The position numbers and the translations under genes were made by a program. The notes under the pieces are model-generated. The model saw nothing but the letters and a program-made list of their open reading frames with translations, was not told the DNA's origin and ran no database searches. From Aquabacterium sp. (lineage in GTDB: Bacteria; Pseudomonadota; Gammaproteobacteria; Burkholderiales; Burkholderiaceae_C): a stretch of DNA of 64,000 nucleotides. The DNA lies in assembly GCF_030652515.1 (NCBI RefSeq), contig NZ_JAUSAR010000100.1:1-64000 (forward strand). Direction: 5' to 3'. Below, piece after piece: positions 35,049-44,386 of the stretch. Position 1 is the first letter of the stretch; every line of letters begins with the position of its first letter.

Positions 35049-35077
35049 TTGACGTTAACGTCAACATGGCCTACAGT
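35049..35077 (+). promoter_or_regulatory. MerR-type operator and promoter of the atu/liu-like operon
   Basis: TTGACGTTAACGTCAA (35049-35064) is a perfect 16-bp palindrome. Its first half doubles as a -35 (TTGACG), with TACAGT (35072-35077) 17 bases further on. It lies between the divergent MerR gene and the SDR gene and resembles the ACGT-centred LiuR sites described for proteobacteria. Confidence 0.75.
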
Positions 35078-35108
35078 TTGTGCTGATCCCTCAACACCAG
35101 CCCAGGTC

Positions 35109-36053
35109 ATGACGCACTCTGCCGACGCCCATTCCCCGAAGCCTCATCGCTACGACAGCGTTCTCAAGCCCGGCTTGTTCCAGGGCGAGGTGCACGTCAT
35201 CACGGGTGGGGGCAGTGGCATTGGGCGCTGCGTGGCGCACGAGCTGGCAGCCTTGGGCGCCACCGTGGTCATCACGGGCCGCAGTGTTGAAAAGCTGGAC
35301 AAGGTCAAGGCCGAGATCCTGGAAGATGGCGGCAAGGTCGATGCCATCGCCTTCGACATCCGCGACGACGAAGCGGTCAAGAACGCGGTGAAGGAGATCG
35401 TGGCCAAGCACGGCCGCATCCATGGCCTGGTCAACAACGCGGGCGGGCAGTTTCCTTCGCCGATGGAGGCCATCTCCAAGCGCGGTTTCGAAGCCGTGGT
35501 GGCCAACAACCTGACCGGCGGTTTCCTGATGGCGCGCGAGGTGTACCTGCAGTCCATGCAGAAGCACGGCGGCGCCATCGTCAACATGACGGCCGACATG
35601 TGGAACGGCATGCCGGGCATGGCGCATTCAGGCGCGGCGCGCGCGGGCATGGTCAACCTGACCAAGACGGCGGCCTTTGAATGGGCAGGCGCGCGGGTGC
35701 GCGTGAACGCGGTGGCGCCGGGCTGGATTGCCTCCAGCGGTATGGACGCGTATGGTCCGGCCATGGCGCCAGTCATCCGCGGCCTGAAAGACAACCTGCC
35801 GATGCGGCGCATGGGCCTAGAGGCTGAAGTCAGTGCCGCCATCTGCTTCTTGCTGAGCCCGGGCTCGACCTTCATCACCGGTATCACCTTGCCGATCGAT
35901 GGTGGCGCGCCTTTGCACAGCGCTACCTGGCCCTCGATGGGCGGTCAGCCAGCGCCAGCCTTCGATGGCTTCCACCGGTCCAGCGTGCCCAAGGTGCTGC
36001 AGGACATCGCCGCGCAAGACGCCCAAGATCCATCCAAGAACGGGAAAGCCTGA
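35109..36053 (+). CDS. SDR-family reductase, PECR/2,4-dienoyl-CoA reductase-like
   Basis: The 314-residue short-chain dehydrogenase has the nucleotide motif ITGGGSGIG (31-39) and NNAG (109-112). The usual catalytic YxxxK is replaced by HSGAAR (173-178), as in peroxisomal trans-2-enoyl-CoA reductase, so it is probably an enoyl- or dienoyl-CoA reductase rather than an alcohol dehydrogenase. It leads the operon, in the position of Pseudomonas atuB. I chose the ATG at 35109; the carboxylase gene starts one base after its stop. Confidence 0.85.
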   Translation: MTHSADAHSPKPHRYDSVLKPGLFQGEVHVITGGGSGIGRCVAHELAALGATVVITGRSVEKLDKVKAEILEDGGKVDAIAFDIRDDEAVKNAVKEIVAKHGRIHGLVNNAGGQFPSPMEAISKRGFEAVVANNLTGGFLMAREVYLQSMQKHGGAIVNMTADMWNGMPGMAHSGAARAGMVNLTKTAAFEWAGARVRVNAVAPGWIASSGMDAYGPAMAPVIRGLKDNLPMRRMGLEAEVSAAICFLLSPGSTFITGITLPIDGGAPLHSATWPSMGGQPAPAFDGFHRSSVPKVLQDIAAQDAQDPSKNGKA

Positions 36054-36054
36054 C

Positions 36055-37665
36055 ATGCCAGCTCTGCGTTCCGCCTTGAACCCCAAGGCCGAGGCCTTTC
36101 AGAACAATGTGAAGCGGATGAGCGAGCGCCTGGCCGAGGTGCAGGCGCTGGAAGCGCAGGTGCGCCGCGAATCGGCCGCCAAGCGCGACAAGTTCGACAA
36201 GCGGGGGCAGTTGCTGCCGCGTGAGCGCGTGGCCCGTTTGCTCGATCGCGATTCGCCCTTCCTTGAATTGAGCACGCTCGCCGGCCTGCGCATGCACGAC
36301 GACGACGGCAAGAAGAACGTGCTGGGCGGCGGCACCATCATCGGCATCGGCCTGGTGGGCGGCAAGCGCTGCCTGGTCACCGCCAGCGACAGTGCGCTCA
36401 AGGGCGGCACGGTCTCGCCCATGGGCTTGAAGAAGGCGTTGCGCGCGCAAGAGATCGCGCGAGAAAACAAGCTGCCCATCATCTGCCTGGTGGAGAGCGG
36501 CGGCGCCAACCTGATGTACCAGAGCGAGATCTTTGTGGAAGGTGGGCGAAGCTTTGCCAACCAGGCAAGGTTGTCGGCCATGGGCATCCCGCAAATTGCG
36601 GTGGTGCATGGTTCGTCCACGGCGGGTGGGGCTTACTTGCCGGGCTTGTCGGACTACGTGATCCTGGTGCGCGATCGCTCCAGCATCTACCTGGCAGGGC
36701 CGCCATTGGTGAAGGCCGCGATTGGCGAAGACACGACCGACGAGGCCCTGGGTGGCGCGCAGATGCACGCCGAAGTGACCGGCCTGGGCGAGTACCTGAG
36801 CGAAGATGACGCGCACGCGCTGGCCCTGTGCCGCGAGTTGGTCGACAAACTGCAATGGGACAGCGTGCCTGCCGCCGTGGCGGTGCCCGCGCCCTTGTTC
36901 GATGAAGAAGAACTGCTGGGCTGCATCCCCGCCGATGACCGCGAGCCCTTCGACACGCGTGAGGTCATCGCCCGCATCGTCGATGGCTCCGACTTCCTCG
37001 AATTCAAAGCCAACCTGGCGCCCGAAACCTTGTGCGGCCATGCCCGCATCAATGGGCACCTGATCGGCATCCTGGGCAACAACGGCCCCATCCAGCCCAA
37101 TGGCTCGACCAAGGCGGCGCAGTTCATCCAACTGTGCGACCAGAGCGGCACGCCTTTGCTGTTCTTGCAGAACACCACGGGCTACATGGTGGGCTCGGCG
37201 GCCGAGCGCGCCGGCGCCATCAAGCATGGCGCCAAGATGATCCAGGCCGTGGCCAATGCCCGCGTGGCCAAGCTGACCATCGTGCTGGGTGGCTCGTTTG
37301 GCGCGGGCAACTACGGCATGTGCGGTCGGGGCTTCGATCCACGCTTCATCTTCTCGTGGCCCTCGGCGCGCACGGCGGTGATGGGCGGCGCGCAAGCGGC
37401 CAAGGTGATGGACATCCTGACCCGCAGCAAGCTGGAGCGTGCCGGCCACCCGGTCAACGAAGACATGCTCAAGGGCATGTCCGATGTCTTGCGCGACCGG
37501 CTGGATGAGGAGTCGGCCGCCCTGTTTGGCACGGCCCGCCTGTGGGACGACGGGATCATCGATCCACGCGACACACGCCGCGTGCTGTCGATGTGCCTGG
37601 ACCTGGTCAAGGAAGCCGCGCAACGCAGCTTGAACTCGAACACCTTTGGCGTGGCACGCCTGTAA
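36055..37665 (+). CDS. Acyl-CoA carboxylase beta (carboxyltransferase) subunit
   Basis: The 536-residue carboxyltransferase belongs to the methylcrotonyl-/geranyl-CoA carboxylase group. It has RGQLLPRERVARLLDRDSPFLELSTLAGL and GGGTIIGIGLVGGKRCLVTASDSALKGGTVSPMGLKKALRAQEIA in the N-terminal half. The C-terminal half has the oxyanion glycines in GSFGAGNYGMCGRGFDPRF. It partners with the alpha subunit at 39691. Details such as SDSALKGG read more like geranyl-CoA-type than classic MCC beta, but substrate is inference. Confidence 0.92.
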   Translation: MPALRSALNPKAEAFQNNVKRMSERLAEVQALEAQVRRESAAKRDKFDKRGQLLPRERVARLLDRDSPFLELSTLAGLRMHDDDGKKNVLGGGTIIGIGLVGGKRCLVTASDSALKGGTVSPMGLKKALRAQEIARENKLPIICLVESGGANLMYQSEIFVEGGRSFANQARLSAMGIPQIAVVHGSSTAGGAYLPGLSDYVILVRDRSSIYLAGPPLVKAAIGEDTTDEALGGAQMHAEVTGLGEYLSEDDAHALALCRELVDKLQWDSVPAAVAVPAPLFDEEELLGCIPADDREPFDTREVIARIVDGSDFLEFKANLAPETLCGHARINGHLIGILGNNGPIQPNGSTKAAQFIQLCDQSGTPLLFLQNTTGYMVGSAAERAGAIKHGAKMIQAVANARVAKLTIVLGGSFGAGNYGMCGRGFDPRFIFSWPSARTAVMGGAQAAKVMDILTRSKLERAGHPVNEDMLKGMSDVLRDRLDEESAALFGTARLWDDGIIDPRDTRRVLSMCLDLVKEAAQRSLNSNTFGVARL

Positions 37666-37691
37666 GCCTTCATCCGAGGAGACACAAGATC

Positions 37692-38846
37692 ATGAAATTC
37701 ACCCCCGAACACATCCAGCTGGCCGACACCGTCAAACGCTTCTGCGAGCAAGAGATCAACCCGCACGTCAAGGAGTGGGAAGCCGCCGAAATCTTCCCCG
37801 CGCATGAGGTTTTCAAGAAGATGGGTAACTTGGGCTTATTGGGCGTGAAGTACGACCCGGCCTACGGCGGCATGGGCCTGGACTTCTCGTATTCGATGGT
37901 GGTGGCCGAGACCCTGGGCGCGATCCCTTGTGGCGGCGTGCCCATGGCCATTGGCGTGCAGACCGACATGTGCACCCCGGCCCTGGCCCGCTTTGGCTCT
38001 GACGAGTTGAAGAAGGAATACCTGGCGCCTGCGATCGCGGGCGACATGGTCGGCTGCATCGGGGTGAGCGAAGCCGGTGGCGGCTCTGATGTGGCCGCGC
38101 TGAAGACCACGGCCCGCACCGACGGCGACGACTACGTCATCAATGGCTCGAAGATGTGGATCACCAATGCCATGCAGGCCGACTGGTGCTGCTTGCTGGC
38201 CAACACGTCGGAGGGCAAGGTCCACGCCAACAAGTCGCTGATCATCGTGCCGATGGATGCCAAGGGCATCGAGAAGCAGAAGATCAAGAAGATTGGGATG
38301 AACTCGTCCGACACCGCTCAGATCTTTTTTGACAACGTGCGCGTGCCCAGGCGCAACCTGATCGGTGTGGAAGGCACTGGCTTCATGATGCAGATGCTGC
38401 AGTTCCAGGAAGAGCGTCTGTACGGTGCTGCCAACTCGTTGAAGATGCTGGACAACCTGATCGATAAGACGATTGAATACTGCAAGGAACGCAACACCTT
38501 TGGCAAGCCCCTGATCGACAACCAGGTCATCCACTTCCGCCTGGCCGAGTTGCGCACCGAAGTCGAGTGCCTGCGCTCGCTGACCTACCGCGCGGTTGAT
38601 GAATACATTGGTGGCGCCGACGTGACCCGCCTGGCCTCGATGGCCAAGCTCAAGTGCGGCCGGCTGATCCGCGAAGTGGCCGACAGCTGCCTGCAGTACT
38701 GGGGCGGCATGGGCTTTACCTGGGACAACCCGGTGTCTCAGGCTTACCGTGATGGCCGACTGGTGTCCATCGGTGGTGGCGCCGACGAGATCATGCTGGG
38801 CATCATCGCCAAGCTTGAAGGCACTTTGCCCAAGAAGGCCAAGTAA
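37692..38846 (+). CDS. Acyl-CoA dehydrogenase, citronellyl-CoA dehydrogenase-like
   Basis: The 384-residue FAD enzyme has the motifs GGVPMAIGVQTDMCTPALARFGSDELKKEYLAPAIAGDMVGCIGVSEAGGGSDVAALKT and GGMGFTWDNPVSQAYRDGRLVSIGGGADEIM. The pattern fits AtuD-like dehydrogenases better than isovaleryl-CoA dehydrogenase. It is encoded between the carboxylase beta and enoyl-CoA hydratase genes, as in atuC-D-E. I chose the ATG at 37692 with GGAGACA upstream. Confidence 0.88.
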   Translation: MKFTPEHIQLADTVKRFCEQEINPHVKEWEAAEIFPAHEVFKKMGNLGLLGVKYDPAYGGMGLDFSYSMVVAETLGAIPCGGVPMAIGVQTDMCTPALARFGSDELKKEYLAPAIAGDMVGCIGVSEAGGGSDVAALKTTARTDGDDYVINGSKMWITNAMQADWCCLLANTSEGKVHANKSLIIVPMDAKGIEKQKIKKIGMNSSDTAQIFFDNVRVPRRNLIGVEGTGFMMQMLQFQEERLYGAANSLKMLDNLIDKTIEYCKERNTFGKPLIDNQVIHFRLAELRTEVECLRSLTYRAVDEYIGGADVTRLASMAKLKCGRLIREVADSCLQYWGGMGFTWDNPVSQAYRDGRLVSIGGGADEIMLGIIAKLEGTLPKKAK

Positions 38847-38849
38847 GCC

Positions 38850-39668
38850 ATGACGACCGCTTCCACGATGAGCACGCTGCTGTTGCAGCAATCGGGCGGC
38901 GTGTTGAGCATCACGCTCAACCGCCCTGAAGTGCGCAACGCCATGTCCCTGGCCATGGTCAATGAACTGATCCAGGCCCTGGCCCAGGCCGAGCAGGACA
39001 CCGGTGTGCGCGTGGTGGTGCTGCGCGGTGCGGGCGGCCATTTCTGCGCCGGTGGTGATTTGCAGGACATGGCCAAAGCCCGCATGGCCTTGCCCGAGCC
39101 GGGTGTGGACGCTGCGGCCGAGGTCAATGCGCAGTTCGGTCGTTTGTGCCTGGCCTATGCCCGCTCCAGCCTGCCCATCATCACCGTGCTGGAAGGCACG
39201 GTGATGGGCGGTGGCTTCGGCCTGGCCTGCGTGTCCGACGTGACCTTGGCTTTGGGCAATGCGGTGTTCCGCTTGCCCGAAACCTCGCTGGGCGTGATCC
39301 CGGCGCAGATCGCACCCTTCCTGGTCGAGCGCATCGGTTATGCCGAGGCCAAGCGCCTGTCGGTGACGGGTGGCAAGGTCTCGGCCGACGAAGCCCTGGT
39401 GATTCGCCTGGTGCACGAAGTGCATGCCGATGCCGCCTCGCTGGACGCCGCCTTGCGCCAGGTCATCGACCGCATCATGGGCTGCGCGCCGGGTGCCATT
39501 GCCGCCACCAAGACCCTGCTGGCACGCACGCGTTTCGAGCCGCCGCAGGAGCTGATCCAGGACGCGGCCGCGATGTTCTCGCGCGCCGTGCAAAGCCCCG
39601 AAGGCGTGGAGGGCACGACGGCCTTCATCCAGAAACGCAAACCCAACTGGGTTCTGCAAGCAAGCTGA
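38850..39668 (+). CDS. Enoyl-CoA hydratase (AtuE/LiuC-like)
   Basis: The 272-residue crotonase has the oxyanion-hole segments GHFCAGGDLQDMA and GTVMGGGFGLACVSDVTLALGNAVFRLPETSLGVIPAQIAP, including the second catalytic Glu in LPETSLG. It would hydrate a methylglutaconyl- or isohexenylglutaconyl-CoA made by the carboxylase. It starts 3 bases after the dehydrogenase stop. An alternative ATG is 6 codons in. Confidence 0.9.
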   Translation: MTTASTMSTLLLQQSGGVLSITLNRPEVRNAMSLAMVNELIQALAQAEQDTGVRVVVLRGAGGHFCAGGDLQDMAKARMALPEPGVDAAAEVNAQFGRLCLAYARSSLPIITVLEGTVMGGGFGLACVSDVTLALGNAVFRLPETSLGVIPAQIAPFLVERIGYAEAKRLSVTGGKVSADEALVIRLVHEVHADAASLDAALRQVIDRIMGCAPGAIAATKTLLARTRFEPPQELIQDAAAMFSRAVQSPEGVEGTTAFIQKRKPNWVLQAS

Positions 39669-39690
39669 ACAGGTCATTGATCGAGACACC

Positions 39691-41676
39691 ATGCTTAACA
39701 AAATCCTGATCGCCAACCGGGGCGAGATCGCCTGCCGCGTGATTCGTACTGCGCGCAAGCTGGGCTACCGCACCGTGGCCGTCTACAGCGATGCCGATGC
39801 GCAAGCGCCCCATGTGGACCTGGCCGACGAGGCCGTGCACATCGGTGGGTCGGCCGCCAGCGAGTCCTACCTGCGCATTGATGCGATCCTCGATGCCGCG
39901 AAGAAGACCGGCGCTGACGCCATCCACCCCGGCTACGGTTTCCTGTCCGAGAACGAAGCCTTCGCGCAAGCCTGCCTTGACGCGAACGTGATCTTCATCG
40001 GACCGCCGCCACAAGCCATCCATGCCATGGGCGACAAGGCCAGAGCCAAGAAGCTGATGATCGAGGCCAAGGTGCCGACCGCGCCCGGCTACCTGGGTGA
40101 GAACCAGGATGACCAGCACCTGATCAACGAGGCTGAAAAGCTGGGTTACCCCCTGTTGGTCAAGGCCGTGAGTGGCGGCGGTGGCCGGGGCATGCGTCTG
40201 GTCCACGCCAAAGATGAATTGGCACAGGCCATCGTCAGCGCCCGCCGCGAAGCGCTAAGCGCCTTTGGCGACGGCACCCTGATGCTGGAGCGCCTGATCG
40301 AGAACGGCCGCCACATCGAGATCCAGGTGTTTGCCGATGCGCACGGCCACGCCGTCTACATCGGCGAGCGCGATTGCAGCGCACAGCGCCGCCGCCAGAA
40401 AGTGATCGAAGAGGCGCCATCGCCCATCGTCAGCCCCGAGATGCGCGCCAGCATGGGCCGCGATGCCGTGGCCGCGGCATTGGCCATCGGCTACCGGGGC
40501 GCGGGCACCATCGAGTTCATCGTCGATGCCGAGCTGAACTACTACTTCCTGGAGATGAACACGCGCCTGCAGGTTGAGCACCCCGTCACCGAAATGATCT
40601 CGGGCCTGGACCTGGTGGAGTGGCAGTTGCGCGTGGCTGCGGGCCAACCCTTGCCGCTCACGCAGGATCAGATCACCTTGACGGGCCACGCCATCGAAGC
40701 GCGCTTGTACACCGAGGACCCCTACGCCGATTTCGCGCCGCAGACGGGCCCGATCCGCTGGTGGCGCCCCGAGCGCGCACTGCACGAGGGCGTGCGCATC
40801 GACGGTGGTATCCGCGAGGGCGGCGAAGTCACGCCCTTTTACGATCCCATGGTGGCCAAGCTCATCGTGCATGGTCGTGACCGCGACGACGCCATCCGCC
40901 GCCTGATTGCCACGTTGGACGATGCGCCCCTGCTGGGTCTGCGCAACAACAGCCGTTTCCTGCGCGACCTGATCGATAGCCAGGCTTTCCGCGATGGCGC
41001 CATGACCACGGCCCTGATTGACCAGTGGGGCCTGGACCAACAGCCCATCCTGGACCGCCCGGTGGCCAGCAACGAGGCCTGGCTGATCGCCGCCGCCGCA
41101 CACGCCCTCAAAGGCCGTGAAGATGCCACCGCCAAGACCCTGCGGTCGGCCAGCGTCACCGATTACGAACTGCAACTCGCTTGCGATGGCGTGCAACACC
41201 GCCTGCACATCCGCCCGGGTCCGCAAGGCGCCATCACACTGAGCATCGACAAAGACCCGACTGCGCACAGCCTGCGCCTCATCGGCCACGACGATGGCAC
41301 CCTGCGCTACGAGATCGACGGCGTGCGCAAGCGCCTGCTGGCCGTCTGGGTGGACAAGGCCCTGCACCTGGTCATCCAGGCCGCGACCTTTGTCTTCACC
41401 GAAGTCTCGCCCTGGCCCAGCAAGGACGTGGCCAACGACCCCAGCCGCGCGGTCTCACCCGTGGCCGGCGTCGTGGCGCAGGTGCTGGTCAAGCCGGGTG
41501 ACACCGTCACCGAAGGCCAGCCGCTGCTCAGCGTCGAGGCCATGAAGATGGAAATGTGGCTCAGCGCGAAGGCGCCGGGCGTGGTCAAGGCCGTTCACGT
41601 TGCCGTGGGCGAGCAAGTGCAATCCCAGGCCCTGCTCCTTGAGCTGGACCTGACCGACACCTCAAAGGAATCATGA
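39691..41676 (+). CDS. Acyl-CoA carboxylase alpha (biotin carboxylase/BCCP) subunit
   Basis: The 661-residue protein has biotin carboxylase (about 1-445, KILIANRGEIACRVIRTARKLGYRTVAVYSDAD, ATP-grasp GGGGRGMRLV, EMNTRLQVEHPVTE), a BT-type linker, and a C-terminal biotinyl domain with Lys619 in EAMKMEMW. It makes carboxybiotin for the carboxyltransferase at 36055. The layout and length match MccA/LiuD/AtuF. Its stop overlaps the BKACE start by 4 bases. Confidence 0.94.
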   Translation: MLNKILIANRGEIACRVIRTARKLGYRTVAVYSDADAQAPHVDLADEAVHIGGSAASESYLRIDAILDAAKKTGADAIHPGYGFLSENEAFAQACLDANVIFIGPPPQAIHAMGDKARAKKLMIEAKVPTAPGYLGENQDDQHLINEAEKLGYPLLVKAVSGGGGRGMRLVHAKDELAQAIVSARREALSAFGDGTLMLERLIENGRHIEIQVFADAHGHAVYIGERDCSAQRRRQKVIEEAPSPIVSPEMRASMGRDAVAAALAIGYRGAGTIEFIVDAELNYYFLEMNTRLQVEHPVTEMISGLDLVEWQLRVAAGQPLPLTQDQITLTGHAIEARLYTEDPYADFAPQTGPIRWWRPERALHEGVRIDGGIREGGEVTPFYDPMVAKLIVHGRDRDDAIRRLIATLDDAPLLGLRNNSRFLRDLIDSQAFRDGAMTTALIDQWGLDQQPILDRPVASNEAWLIAAAAHALKGREDATAKTLRSASVTDYELQLACDGVQHRLHIRPGPQGAITLSIDKDPTAHSLRLIGHDDGTLRYEIDGVRKRLLAVWVDKALHLVIQAATFVFTEVSPWPSKDVANDPSRAVSPVAGVVAQVLVKPGDTVTEGQPLLSVEAMKMEMWLSAKAPGVVKAVHVAVGEQVQSQALLLELDLTDTSKES

Positions 41677-42578
41677 TGGACAAAGCCATCCTCACTTGCG
41701 CGCTCACCGGCGTGTTGACCGACCCCACGCAGCACCCCGTGCCAGTCACGGCCGCTGAAATGGCCGCTGCCGCGCGCGAGGCCTACGACGCCGGCGCCTC
41801 GATCATGCACGTGCACCTTCGCCAGCAAACGCCCGGCATGGGCCGCTTCCCATCGTGGGATCCCGAGGTTGCCGCTGAGATCGACACCGCCATCCGCGAA
41901 GCCTGCCCCGGCGTCATCATCAACTTGACCACGGGCGTGGTGGGCCAGGACATCTCAGGCCCCGTCGCCTGCATCCGCCGTGTGCGCCCCGAGATCGCCG
42001 CCTGCAACGCGGGCAGCCTGAACTACCTGAAGATCAAGGAGAACGGGCAGTGGGCCTGGCCACCCATGCTGTTCGACAACACGGTGGACAAGGTCAAAGG
42101 CATGCTGGATGTGATGCACGAGACGCACACCCGCCCCGAGTTCGAATGCTTCGACGTGGGCATCGTCCGGTCGGTGGGCATGTTCCGCAAGGCGGGCATG
42201 ACGGAGCACTTGGAGTACAACTTCGTGATGGGCGTGGCCTCGGGGATGCCGGTGGACGCCGATTTGCTCAAACTGCTGGTCAAGTACCGCGAGCCCGGCA
42301 CCGTGTGGCAAACCACCCTGATTGGCCGCGAAGAGATCTGGCCGGTGCACCAGGCCACGGCCGACCTGGGCGGCATGCTGCGCACCGGCGTGGAGGACAC
42401 CTTCTACCTGCCCGGCGGCGCCCGCACCACCGGCAATGGCCAGTTGATCGAAGCGCTGGCGGCCTGCGCCCGCAACGCCGGCCGCGAGGTCGCCTCGCCC
42501 CAGGAAGCCCGCGCACTGCTAGGCTTGCGCGCCCAGGCGCTGCACGGCGCGCACCTGACCGACGCCACACCGGCGTGA
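41673..42578 (+). CDS. BKACE-family beta-keto acid cleavage enzyme (DUF849)
   Basis: The 301-residue TIM-barrel enzyme has zinc-ligand His46 and His48 in SIMHVHLRQQ and the motif NAGSLNYLK. Characterised relatives (Kce) use acetyl-CoA to split a beta-keto acid into an acyl-CoA and acetoacetate. The 4-base overlap with the carboxylase alpha gene puts it firmly in this operon. It occupies the place where liu operons have HMG-CoA lyase. Its actual beta-keto substrate is unknown. Confidence 0.88.
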   Translation: MMDKAILTCALTGVLTDPTQHPVPVTAAEMAAAAREAYDAGASIMHVHLRQQTPGMGRFPSWDPEVAAEIDTAIREACPGVIINLTTGVVGQDISGPVACIRRVRPEIAACNAGSLNYLKIKENGQWAWPPMLFDNTVDKVKGMLDVMHETHTRPEFECFDVGIVRSVGMFRKAGMTEHLEYNFVMGVASGMPVDADLLKLLVKYREPGTVWQTTLIGREEIWPVHQATADLGGMLRTGVEDTFYLPGGARTTGNGQLIEALAACARNAGREVASPQEARALLGLRAQALHGAHLTDATPA

Positions 42579-42733
42579 GGGTTCCGCCTCGCTGCACTTG
42601 ACGGCGGGGCGGGGCTCAGGTCAAGTCCCGGGTAGGCTCGAAATAAGCCCCCGGCTGTCCGATATTTCCAGGTTTAGGCTTGGTCGCGCTGGGGTCCAAT
42701 GAGGCAAATCCTCTTGAAGATTGCGCGCACCCC

Positions 42734-44362
42734 ATGTCGGCCACCCCGTCTGCCCCTGAAGTCTCTGGTGAAAACCCCGCCGTCACCCTGGACTACCTGC
42801 TGCGGCGCATGCGCCACAAAAGCGATTTCCCGACTTTGTCGGCCTCGGTCTCGCGCATCCAGTCCCTGTCTGAATCCGAAAACGAAAGCCTGGGCGGCCT
42901 GTGCGACGAGATCCTCAAAGACGTTGCGCTGACCCAGAAACTGCTGCGCCTGATCAACACGCCACACTACCGCCGCGGTGGGGGCGACGCCATCAGCACC
43001 GTTTCGCGGGCCGTGTCCCTGATCGGCCTGGCCGGTGTGCGCAACCTGGCCCTGTCCCTGATGCTCGTCGAGCACATGGAGGACAAGAAGCACGCCCAGC
43101 AGCTCAAGGAAGAGTTCTTGCGCACCGTGATGGCCGGCACCTTGGCCAGCGAGCTGTGCACCAATTCGCGCGATGCAGAAGACGCCTTCATTGGCTCGCT
43201 GTTCCGCAACCTGGGCCGCCTGCTGGCCGAGTTCTACCTGCCTGATGAAGCCGTGGAGGTGCGCGAGTTGTCCCGCCCCGCGCCTGACGGCACCCCGGCC
43301 GGCATGACCGAGGCGGCCGCTTCAGCCCAGGTGCTGGGGATGCCTTTTGAGGACCTGGGCCAGGCCGTGGGCCAGACCTGGACCTTGCCCGACCGCCTGC
43401 TGAACACCATGAAGGCGCCCACCGGCACCGTGCCCAACCGCTCCATGCTGGGCAAGCCCGAGCACCAGTCGTGGCTGGCCACGCTGGCCAACGCGGCCGC
43501 CGACGCCATGCTGTTCTCGCCACCCGAAGAGCTGGGCAAGCGCCTGACCATCCTCAACCAGAAGTACACAGCTTCGCTTGAGCTCAAGCCCGACGCCGTG
43601 CAGGAAGCCGCAGCCCGCGCGCGTAAACGCCTGACCGAGCTGACCAAGGCACTCAAGCTGGAGTTGCCCAAGAATGCCCAGGCCGAACGCTTGCTGGACC
43701 ATTTTTACGTGGACGCGCCCAACGCGGGCCAGACCGAAGGCCCCGCCCCCGAGGCCCTGGGCCTGGCCCACACGGACTCCGAAGGCGAGCTGGACCGCGA
43801 CCAGGTGGTCATGGCTAAAAACTCGGCCGATGTGCTCACCAGCGGCATCCAGGACATCACCAACACCATGGTCGATTCCTTCAAGCTCAACGACATCCTG
43901 CGCATGATCCTCGAGACGATCTACCGCGCACTCGATTGCCGCCGCGTGATCTTCTGCATGCGCGATGCCAAGACCATGCAACTGATCGGCCGCATCGGCC
44001 TGGGCCATGGGGCCGAGGGCATGAAATCGGCTTTCCAGATCCCCTTGAAGCTGGCCCCCGGCGCGCAGGCCGATCTGTTCACGGCGGTCAGCCTGAAGGG
44101 CGCCGACACGCTCATTTCCGACGCCAGCGCCGAGGCCATCCTGAACCGCCTGCCCGTGTGGTTCCGCGACCGCGTTCAGGCGCCCACCTTTTTGCTCCTG
44201 CCCATGTCCATGAAGCACCAGGGCAAGGACATGGTGCTGGGCCTGATCTACGCCGACAAGGCCCAGGCCGGCAGCCTGCAGATCAGCGAGAAAGACCTGT
44301 CGTTGCTGCGCACCCTGCGCAACCAGGCCGTGATGGCCTTCAAGCAAACGACCGGGGGATAG
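42734..44362 (+). CDS. HDOD-GAF signalling protein
   Basis: The 542-residue protein has an N-terminal HDOD domain (about 17-240, LRRMRHKSDFPTLSASVSRIQSLS, AVSLIGLAGVRNLALSLMLVEHM). A linker follows, then a C-terminal GAF domain (about 365-535, LNDILRMILETIYRALDCRRVIFCMRD). HDOD domains are inactive HD relatives used in c-di-GMP or stress signalling. I chose the ATG at 42734. It stands on its own before trmL. Confidence 0.85.
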   Translation: MSATPSAPEVSGENPAVTLDYLLRRMRHKSDFPTLSASVSRIQSLSESENESLGGLCDEILKDVALTQKLLRLINTPHYRRGGGDAISTVSRAVSLIGLAGVRNLALSLMLVEHMEDKKHAQQLKEEFLRTVMAGTLASELCTNSRDAEDAFIGSLFRNLGRLLAEFYLPDEAVEVRELSRPAPDGTPAGMTEAAASAQVLGMPFEDLGQAVGQTWTLPDRLLNTMKAPTGTVPNRSMLGKPEHQSWLATLANAAADAMLFSPPEELGKRLTILNQKYTASLELKPDAVQEAAARARKRLTELTKALKLELPKNAQAERLLDHFYVDAPNAGQTEGPAPEALGLAHTDSEGELDRDQVVMAKNSADVLTSGIQDITNTMVDSFKLNDILRMILETIYRALDCRRVIFCMRDAKTMQLIGRIGLGHGAEGMKSAFQIPLKLAPGAQADLFTAVSLKGADTLISDASAEAILNRLPVWFRDRVQAPTFLLLPMSMKHQGKDMVLGLIYADKAQAGSLQISEKDLSLLRTLRNQAVMAFKQTTGG

Positions 44363-44386
44363 GCTCGTGTGGATAATCGCGGACAT

